Origin: Anthopleura xanthogrammica
Lineage: Eukaryota; Cnidaria; Anthozoa; Actiniaria; Actiniidae
NCBI GenBank assembly: GCA_964019055.1
Contig: OZ025216.1
Span: forward strand, 5,244,001-5,308,000
DNA length: 64,000 bases
Direction of reading: 5' to 3'
In this document: piece after piece, positions 55,972-64,000 of the stretch
Layout: each line of letters opens with the position of its first letter
How positions within the stretch are numbered: the stretch's first letter is position 1
Program-made: the position numbers and the translations under genes
The notes under the pieces: model-generated
Seen by the model: only the letters and a program-made list of their open reading frames with translations
The model's database searches: none
Told to the model about the DNA's origin: nothing

Positions 55972-56309
55972 ATATTTACTCCTGATTATAACAATTGCTC
56001 ATATATGAGCACATCATATTAATTAAATAATTTTTGCCATATAATATACTGTCAAAAAGTTTCCAATTTAAAGCAAGGCTTCAGCCAATTTTTCCAAGCT
56101 TTGATAATGCTATTATTTAAGCAACTGCTATGTTGATTGACTGTTGATTCATCAACTAACAGTACTGATACCAATAATTAAAATATAACTGCTAAACCCA
56201 CAGGAAGGGTAACATTTAATTATTAGGCTTCAATAAGGTTTCTGCGACCTCCACAACTTCTTTTCTCTTGGGTTTTTGACTTCAACCAATTAAAACCATT
56301 TTCATTGAA

Positions 56310-56556
56310 GTGCGACCCACAACTCTTGATGTCTCATTTGCAAACTAACTTTCGCCAGCAGTCATTTAAAGAACTAAAGTAGAAAAATGACATTTTTGAG
56401 AAAAATTTCAGGTGGAAGTAAAGATTTAGATCCTCTAATCCTCTAAGATTTTTAATTCAGTCCAAAATCTCCCTCACTTTTTCTAGTTTAGTTCTGGTCG
56501 ACGAAATGCTAGTCGGCAAATGAGACATCAAATGTTGCGGGTCACACTTCAATGCA
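56310..56556. mobile_element. MITE CATTGAAGTGCGACCCACAA in FAM174 3' flank
   Basis: TTGAAGTGCGACCCACAACTCTTGATGTCTCATTTGC is mirrored by GCAAATGAGACATCAAATGTTGCGGGTCACACTTCAA, in which each run shown is interrupted by one mismatch or gap. Confidence 0.75.
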
Positions 56557-56819
56557 AACGGTAAAAAAAAGTTACTTACTTAGGCTATATTATAGCATTT
56601 GATGGATATAGATACCAAAACATTTCTGGAGCTAGTTGACTGGATCACAGACATTATGTAATATGCTCTGTTACAAACATAGCAACAAAACTGACCCAGT
56701 TTTAGCAAGACTTCAACTCACTTCCGCAACAGTCTTGGAGAACAACTTCCTACCTCTTGCGGTAATAAATAATTCTCTTTGATCTAACGTTCCCATATTT
56801 TGAGTAAGAATGGTTGTTA

Positions 56820-59800
56820 TTATTTTCTTATTTTTCTGTCAAAGACAGTCATATCGTCGTCATCATCATCATTGTCCAGCGGTTGCATCTCTACATCCCC
56901 AGACGAGAAGATCATACCATACCTTGAAAGTTAAATTAAAGTGAAATTAAATTGTGAAATTCTATTCAAATTTTTTTTCCTTTCTTTTACTCGTTATCCC
57001 ATCCCAAATATTCCATCTTCTATTTGCTTTTTTCATTTTCCCACACGCATAATACAAGCATCACTAGTTATTCCTATGACAAAATATGAAAAACTTGGTT
57101 ACAGTTACCACGGCAATACCTTGGTTAAGGTTGTCATAGCAACAAAACAGAAATTTCTTTTTGGTTACCATGGTAACAAGTCATAATTAAAGGAGTACAT
57201 TTTTATTGCATGGATCAGTCTAGTCAGTATAATATTTTCTTTATAACAATGTAAAGAAATGAAAAAAAATTGATTGGGATATGACTTACTTTTTGGATTT
57301 ACTTTTTCTTGATTTTGTTCTGATTGTTTTGACAATAAAATATACTGCTATCAAGGCACTGCAAGCAACGGCCTGTTGGGATGGAAAATAAAACCATTCA
57401 TTCAAAATGTAAAATAAGATGTTGAAGGCATGAGTGTTATCTAGTAAAATGAAGTGAGGAAAACCACAGCAACCTGGAGAAAATCCCTTGTGTCAAGGCA
57501 GAAAACAACACCTTGAAGAAACTCAACTCATACATGCACACATACAGTAGTTCAGTTGAGCATTGAGCTAGAAATCCAGGCTTAAATTACAAAGCAGTGA
57601 TAGAAAGCACAATAACAGCTCTTGCAACCCATGACATTTAATACAGTGACTACTTCAGAGAATGTAGAGAGGAAGCAGCTGTGGGGGGAGGGGGGGGGAC
57701 TTGTCCTCCCTTTATGCTAATATCCACTACATTTTCAAGTCTCAATCTTCCCTCACTAAAGGCATGGAATGTTGTACCATGTATCTGAGCCTTACGTTTT
57801 ACTCATGAACACATTATGTATTACAGATGAAGCTCTCATAAGCGATCACTTCTGGAAATCGAAAAAATAGTCATAACTAGAGCTGGTCACTAAAGGGAAT
57901 GAACTCTCATAAATGGCAATGAAAATGGGCAGGGTGTTACCAGGGTCCGTGCAGGCTTCTTGTGAAGACATTCAAGGACATTTCAAGGAGTATTCAAGGA
58001 CCAAAATGAAAATTTTCAAGGACCACATAACGATGGGTGCAATCGGGATTACGAACTTTTAGATGAGGAAAACAGGCGTTTTGGGTTACAAAAACCTTTC
58101 TAAATATTTTTCAAGGAGTATTTACGATTTTCAAGAAATTTTTTCTTTTTTCAAGGAGTTTCAAGTGCCCTTGAAATGAGTTTTCAAATTCCAGCACTTT
58201 TCAAGGAGTTCAAGGACCTGCACGAACCCTGTATTACATGTAAAATTGGTGTGGTTACTAGTATTTACCAGAGTGGTCAGAAGAACAACTTCAACAGTTA
58301 TTATATTTCTAAAACTAACCCACTCCCCCTCCACTTTTAACTGTGTTACATGATCCTTGTACTTTGATGTTTACTAATAGTTTTGATACGTACCACATAC
58401 AACATACGCTTTAAAAGTCCTTTATTGTTAGGGAATGAAATACCAGTGCTGCCTTCACCTGAATCACCATCCCCTGTGCCGTTTAATGTTCCTGACGTAG
58501 TGTGTGTTGTATTTGTGGGTTTTGTAGTTGTTTTTTTTATTGGGTTTGCTGTTGATGTTCCTGCAGCTTGACTGAAGAGATGTTCTATTAAAAATACAAT
58601 ATTATCAATAAATTAATTCATTTACAATTTCTTATTAAAAACTTTTCTTTATTATATGATTATCAATGAAATACCTATATTTCTCTATTTCAAAAATTTT
58701 GATATTTTCACATGTGAACTGATAACGTTATTTTCACATGTGAAAATATCGTCACTATGGTTACCTACCTCTTATGACCAAAAAAAACTTTCTTTTCTTT
58801 TTCATTGATAATTATATAATAAACAGAATATTACATGAGCGCATGGAGATAGAAATTTTATCTTCTCTTGTTGAAAATTTCTCACTCCTTCGCTGTGCTC
58901 ACTCATGAAAGATCTTTTCAACACTTGAAGATAAAATTCGTATCTCCGCGCGCCCATGTAATATCCTCTATTTATTGCATTGCTTGATAGTGCTTGCTTC
59001 ATGAGAGCAAACAGCAATGCATACTATTCCTATTTTGTCCAAAATAACTGCTATTATGATCTTATTTTATAGAATGAATACTAAACTTGCTTGCTGAACT
59101 GTGTGCAGTTATAAAGCACTTGAAGATTGGAAAAACACTCAAAAAGTGCCAAGGAGCACTTTGGAGGATTTTGCCTTGGGGGGCCCAAAACCCGTTTTCA
59201 GAACATGGACCAAAAAATCAGCCAACCAAAAAAATGGCCAACCAAAAAGACAGCCAACCATAATTTACAACAGCCAACCAAAAAAAACTGCCAACAGGAT
59301 GGAGGGGGGGCCCAGGCCCCCTCGCTACGCCCCTAAGGTGCAAAACATCAGTAAAGTAGAGTGCCTTTTTCCTATACAGTGTTCAACAATCTTTCGTCAT
59401 CATAAAAATTTACATTTAAATTTTACCATTTAAACTTCGAAAATCAGTATTATTTTGAACAAAAATTATAAATCGTTTTGTCGCCTTTTGATCACGTGAT
59501 AGACACACGATAATTTTGAATTACTATAATTACAGCTTTAAAGTGTTTAAGTGTTATGATCTTGTAAACAGTAGAAAATATATGATATTCACAAACACAT
59601 ACAAAAAAAGCATCTCAAAGTACCACCAACAATAATAAGCTTAATGAGCGTTGAACAGGCGCTATCTATTGTACAAACTTTTATAATTATTTAAAAATGT
59701 TTTAGCACTATGGTGCAGGTGAGAACGATAATATTTTAAGTGGAAAAATATCAGAATGGGATTAAATATGTGAACAGCATGTATATAATTAGTTGAAGGA

Positions 59801-60158
59801 TGTTATTGAATTAGGAATAATTAAAACTAGATCGACTGAGTCAGCTTACAACTTTACGTCGAACAGGTGGCGTCAAATATCCTTTCAAAACAAGCTGATC
59901 TCCGTCAGAATTTTGCTCAAACTAGGTCCAAACAAGATCTTACTCCGAGATCACTATCAACGGGCGGAAATCGAATTATTTTGCAAGAATATTTTCCAAA
60001 TTGTGTTTGTTTTGTCAGAGAACAAGCAAAAACTCGTTACGAAAGAGTTGAATTAAAATCTGCAAAAAATTGTCAACAAAAAAGTCAGGCAATGAAATAC
60101 CTTCAAAAGCGAAGATAACTAGAAGTATGAGTAAGCATTTGATGGCAGAAAATGCCAT
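56820..60158 (-). CDS. FAM174: FAM174-family single-pass membrane protein (4 exons, 144 aa)
   Basis: Exons are 60158-60101, 58584-58394, 57372-57290 and 56922-56820, phases 1-0-2, ending TAA. Residues 1-18 (MAFSAIKCLLILLVIFAF) are a signal peptide. Residues 20-78 are a Thr/Ser/Gly-rich ectodomain with N-glycosylation sequons at N44 (NTT) and N54 (NGT). A transmembrane helix spans about 80-98 (MLYVAVACSALIAVYFIVK), followed by a basic stop-transfer cluster (TIRTKSRKSKSKK). The tail reads YGMI, then MQPLDNDDDDDDMTVFD. Signal peptide, a short linker, one helix ending in VKTIRT, a KYG motif and an acidic tail ending in a VFD/LFD-type motif are the signature of the FAM174A/B/C family, known only as Golgi or membrane-associated proteins. 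Which member is unclear. Confidence 0.85.
57941..58231. mobile_element. hAT-like MITE CAGGGT.CGTGCAGG
   Basis: CAGGGTCCGTGCAGG and CCTGCACGAACCCTG are inverted; the interior is full of TTCAAGGA words. Flanks T.TTAC/TATTAC may be an imperfect target duplication. In a FAM174 intron. Confidence 0.75.
58818..58977. mobile_element. foldback element GATATTACATGGGCGCG
   Basis: ATATTACATGAGCGCATGGAGATA...ATTTTATCTTC is mirrored by GAAGATAAAATTCGTATCTCCGCGCGCCCATGTAATAT in interrupted form. A separate CACATGTG palindrome pair is just beside it (58700-58755). Confidence 0.7.
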
Positions 60159-60199
60159 GGTTGAGTCTTGTGAAGGGGTTTAACCGGCTGTTTTTTCTA

Positions 60200-62330
60200 G
60201 CGTAGTCGTTTATCCGCCATTACGTCTTGGTCTTATTTTAGAAGAGAAAGAAATACAAATGAACTGCAAGACACTACCCATCATGCCTTGCAAACCACTC
60301 TCTCGATCCAGGGACACGCGGTCTATATCTAACACAGCTATCACCCCAACAAATATAGCATATCGTTTTCTTAATAATTTGTTAAAAAAATATTTTAGAA
60401 AGAAAGAGAGAGAATGGGGGGGATAACGTAATAATCGATAAGGTAAAACTTTGCCCTCAAAATGTTCTAGACAATTTATTTATGTGTTTTTACTGGGTTG
60501 CTATGGTAGCAAACCAGTCTTAAAATGAGATCCGTTTTTCGGGCGTCAGGTAGACCATAATTTCACGCGTCATGATTGGTCGAGAACTTGTAAACAATGT
60601 CCAATGTCCAATGAAGTTGCCATACGACAACTTCATCGAGGACGATGTATTTATAGTTTTTAGTGTTGTGTCGCCATTAATTCATTCGTTCAGGGTTCGT
60701 GAAGTACTATTTTGTCTGTAGGCATGTTGCGTACTATTGTCTTTAGGTTTTTTAACGCTACGCTTAAACTACTTACAAATACACACGCCGTACGTGGTAG
60801 ACACACACTAAAAGATGTTATTGAGCGATTTTGGAACGGGTTGGTCCACATACTCAAAGAGAGAAGTCTGAGAATCTATGAGCTATCTTTGAGAAGGCTA
60901 TGAGCAAACTACGGTATGAGAATCGTAGAACTAGACAAACTAGTCAAAATAGACTAAGAGAATCTATAAATACCTAGCTATGATCAAACTAGATCTTACC
61001 ATATCTCAGATACAAAAAAATATACTGAGACAAACTACAGAACGAGAGACAAACTACAGAACGAGAGACAAACTACAAAACGAGTGACAAACAAAGCTTT
61101 GATGAAAGCTGACTCCAAGAACTTGTAGAAGTCAGACGAGCTGATAGTGATCTACAAGAAAGCGAACTGCCAAGACTCCTTGTTGAATATTTCCATTTAT
61201 AAAAATACAGAAAAAAAAAACTGAGGGGAAAACAAATGACCAGTTAAACACATTTTGGCTAAGAGTATTTACATTGATAAAACGTTTGTTTTGCAGCGAA
61301 CAGTTTCGATACTGAAATAGATATGTTTATTTCATCAGCTAGTCTTGAAAGGTACTCTAGTAGATCAAGCAGAAATATAATATGCGTTGACAAGTCAGTA
61401 ACGCAACACTAATGTCTTACTAGAATTTGAAATGTTTTTAATAAAGGGGGACTTTGAACCCAAAAGGAACACTTTGGTAAGAAATAATAGAGTATATAGG
61501 ATTGGTGAGTGGGCGAGCTCTCGCACAGGCAACCCAGTGAACGCTCCAAGAGCGTCTAGTTTTTTTACAAGGCGGAAGGTGGACGGTGTCGCCACGTCAT
61601 CAAGGTTGACGCTCTCGTGATCTCACTTGATCATGCGTGGGTTGTAGAACAGCTTTTTTGCATATGTAAAAAGGGATGACGTGTGCTTCTTTTTTTCTTA
61701 CATATATATATATATTCACTTGTATTCAAACGAGAATAATTTTAAGAATCGGACTGATTAATTTATACTTGCAGTCCTTGGAAGATCACGTGTCTTAGGG
61801 CTTCTTTCTCCTATCATTTCCCCCCGTTTTTCATTTTGTTTTGTTTCAGAATCCGGTTGATTCCTTCAGACTCAGTGTCTTGTTGGAGGAGGAAGCTGAG
61901 ATGATGAGAGTGAAGGTGATGATGATGATGACATGAGACGTACATGAGCACGAGTTCAGATCAGAGGCAAGATGGATCTGCGCATGAACACCCTGACGCA
62001 CTCATTTTGATTCCCTTTTACACTTTATTATACTAAGTCTCTTATTTTCTACAGTTTTTATACATTCAAAAGAAAATATCAACTCAAGTAAAAATAAACG
62101 TTTCTCATGCAAAACTGATAAACTAAATAAATATCTTGATTATTTTTTTGATGATCATGTGAAATATTTTCAAGCTTTTTTAACAATAATTTTATTGACT
62201 TCTAAAAACCTATCGATACCCCTTAACTTATACAATAATAAGGATCCCTAATTTATCATTTATACGTAAAGTTAATGCTGTTATTTTGTACACGCTCTTG
62301 GTTTTTTTTCTTTTCTTGAGATGGAGTGCA
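60200..62330. other. gene-free interval right of FAM174
   Basis: No gene recognised. Notable are a hairpin TGAAGTTGCCATACGACAACTTCA near 60611 and three 19-bp units AGACAAACTACAGAACGAG (61020-61080). The 64-codon frame at 60712-60903 has no family match. Confidence 0.5.
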
Positions 62331-62337
62331 AACACTA

Positions 62338-62474
62338 AAGTGATTTTACTTAACCCATGAAACAAAGCTCACTTGTTAAGATGTGTGTCAAATATAGACA
62401 CGAAGAAAACAATGGAAATAACACCTACTATTAAACCTCTATTATTTCACAGATTACTAAGTAAAATCACTCTA
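62338..62474. mobile_element. MITE AGTGATTTTACTTA
   Basis: AGTGATTTTACTTA and TAAGTAAAATCACT are near-perfect inverted ends. A diverged relative is at about 28411-28549. Confidence 0.65.
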
Positions 62475-62488
62475 GATGACTCTATAGA

Positions 62489-62696
62489 GCGGTTTTAGTA
62501 TGAGCGCGAAACATACGGTACGTACTGACTTACAGCACGTACACGGTACGACATGCCGTGACATTGAAATGGCTTCCCATTGTCTTCAAGTAGTTCAGTC
62601 ATCCAATCACAACGCGTAGTTACGGGTACGGTAAGGTACGGTACGGCTACGAATCTGCTCTACCGTTTCCTACTCATACAAAAACCGCTCTAATCA
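62489..62696. mobile_element. MITE AGAGCGGTTTTAGTATGAG
   Basis: AGAGCGGTTTTAGTATGAGCG and CTACTCATACAAAAACCGCTCT are inverted; the interior has GTACGGTA words shared with 1600-1866. Confidence 0.7.
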
Positions 62697-62825
62697 TGAA
62701 ACAGTACTATATAACTTGCACTAATTTGCACTATATTAATATAGCACTGATGATACAATCTATAGAAAAACAATGCACTGTATTGCACTTCTTAGTACAA
62801 AATAAATGTAGTGCTGTTTCATAGA
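62697..62825. mobile_element. short TIR element CATGAAACAGTAC
   Basis: ATGAAACAGTACTAT and GTGCTGTTTCATAG are inverted around TGCACTATATTAATATAGCA, abutting the preceding element. Confidence 0.5.
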
Positions 62826-62829
62826 TTAA

Positions 62830-63245
62830 TCGCGCACTTTAGTATAGCGCAGTGGAATATATAAGGAACATTTACTTCAGCGTTTAGTTCTCGTCCCCAA
62901 CTTTAGGAGAGTGACAGATCGACGGATGGCACTCTGTCTGTGCGTTGGGAGGGGGGAGAGTAGAGGGGCGGGGGGGAAGGTAGAGGATAACGAGAAGGAA
63001 GAATAATCCCTTTTACAGTTCCCCGGCCATCTTGAAAGGTAGCCGTGCCTTTGCATCGAAGCGAGACGAACGGTGAGCTTGCAATGATAGAGACATGCGA
63101 GTAACTTACCCACACGCCCCTAATTAACAAACGCTACTGCCCTCCCCTATTCAATGTCTAGACTACGACAGTATTTAATATTAAACCCATAAATGTCCAA
63201 AAAAATATGTAAAATGCAATGTACAATCTAAGGAGGAGGATCATA
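62830..63245. other. G-rich stretch without gene
   Basis: GGGAGGGGGGAGAG and GGGGCGGGGGGGAAG runs between 62946 and 62979 stand out from AT-rich flanks; a TATATAAGGA word lies at 62859. Possible promoter for an unseen gene, but no convincing coding exon follows. Confidence 0.25.
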
Positions 63246-63248
63246 TAC

Positions 63249-63475
63249 CTGAAATAACCTCTGGGCTCATGAAAGTCAGGGCACGATTGGAATTTAGTGC
63301 TTCAGATTTTTCAGATAGAGGAAAGCCGGAGAACCCGGAGAAAATGAACCCTCGTTTCAAGAGAAACCTAACACACTCGACTCACATGTGATGCCGAGTC
63401 CAGGAATCGAACCCTAGTCGAGGCCCCATAGGTGAGAGGAGAGTGCACTACCGCTGCCCACCCTTGATTCCCAAC
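63249..63475 (-). mobile_element. tRNA-derived SINE with 57-bp-repeat tail
   Basis: The minus strand has a perfect Pol III B box GGTTCGATTCC (63403-63413) and an A-box-like GCAGCGGTAGTGC about 40 bp upstream, followed by the shared SINE body. It ends in one unit of the 57-bp repeat (63249-63291). The order tRNA head, body, 57-bp unit also fits the 383-850 locus. Confidence 0.6.
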
Positions 63476-63529
63476 TTGTTCAAACCCATGGATTATCAAG
63501 CATATAAGACACCTTAGTGCAAATATCTG

Positions 63530-64000
63530 TTTTTATTATATCCATTTTGAAATCACTAGCAAATCCTGTAATCTGATTGGCTCTCAGTAGATTGATTCAA
63601 GCACGAATCGCACTATTTTGAGTCCGAATCGCATCTTTTTGTCAGCCAATCACAATGCAACACTAGAAAAGGTAACCAATCAGGTTACAGGATTGTATGT
63701 AATCAGCCAATCAGATTACAGCAAATAAGGAACATAAAATGTAGCTTTTTTCAAGTTTGACTGCAATTTTTTGTTACAAAATGAAACAAAATGGATAATT
63801 TTAACAGCTACTTATTAATAAATACTTTTGTACCTATCACAAATTTAGTGTCTATCTAGTATGATTTCAAAATGGATATAATAAAGTGATAATTGAACTT
63901 CGTGTCGTGCAATTTTGGTCTAATATCAAACTTGCGATTACAAATCACACTCCCGCTACGCGGTCGTGTGATTTTGTTATCGCGCGTTTGATATCAGACC
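63530..64000. repeat. AATCAGATTACAG repeat cluster and truncated palindromic element
   Basis: Multiple GCCAATCA.ATT.CAG words as at 9.1-9.3 kb. From about 63895 an element related to the palindromes at 8602-9026 (CACTCCCGCTACGCGGTCGTG centre) runs to near the window end. Confidence 0.55.

Larger units (their letters stand above)
53410..56800. other. gene-free interval TSC1-FAM174
   Basis: No gene recognised. Contains a 498-bp TIR element, a long G run (54180-54216), CCC-rich degenerate repeat (about 55130-55290), a small palindrome with target duplication and another MITE at 56310. Confidence 0.55.

Noticed and set aside
59793..60118. Two overlapping plus-strand frames within FAM174 intron 1
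   Set aside because: Antisense to a well-supported intron, no family match, neither frame has plausible splice or promoter context.

Overview
The window reads as nuclear DNA of an intron-rich invertebrate animal, most likely a cnidarian (possibly an anthozoan). Gene structures are vertebrate-like: 36, 16, 9 and 4 coding exons, short GT-AG introns, and proteins that align with human families along their whole length. The base composition is AT-rich. Introns and intergenic DNA are crowded with short foldback and terminal-inverted-repeat elements (MITEs), tRNA-like SINEs and long microsatellites. No bacterial, phage or CRISPR content is seen. The taxonomic call is an inference from style, not proof.

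Layout. 1-2.7 kb is repeat-rich. At 2.74-2.87 kb there is a housekeeping-type promoter (YY1 and ETS motifs) with a tiny minus-strand first coding exon, so a gene probably runs off the left edge. 3-7.5 kb is repeats, ending in a large TGGA-type microsatellite. From about 7.5 to 30.8 kb (minus) lies SEC16, the scaffold of ER exit sites and COPII vesicle budding. I assembled 35 phase-consistent coding exons plus a doubtful terminal one (about 2,800 residues). 31-34 kb holds an ETS-rich upstream region, a doubtful small minus-strand gene and simple repeats. From 34.1 to 39.0 kb (minus) lies AIMP1/EMAP-II, the tRNA-binding scaffold of the multi-aminoacyl-tRNA-synthetase complex (9 exons, 309 aa). 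At 39.46-40.04 kb (plus) lies an intronless HDDC2, a 5'-deoxynucleotidase-like HD hydrolase, head-to-head with AIMP1 across 419 bp. From 42.7 to 53.2 kb (minus) lies TSC1/hamartin (16 exons, 1,097 aa). From 56.8 to 60.2 kb (minus) lies a FAM174-family single-pass membrane protein (4 exons, 144 aa). 60.2-64 kb is repeat-rich with no recognisable gene.

The genes are unrelated housekeeping functions (secretory pathway, translation, nucleotide metabolism, mTORC1 control, Golgi/membrane) and do not form a pathway cluster. The most unusual features are inside SEC16: a 33-residue in-frame minisatellite with higher-order dimers, a second 50-residue repeat array, and a Lys-tract/Ser-Asp-tract insert inside the conserved central domain. 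Other points of note are a GC-AG intron in AIMP1, the intronless HDDC2, and a SINE family that occurs together with a 57-bp tandem repeat. I found no convincing new biological system.
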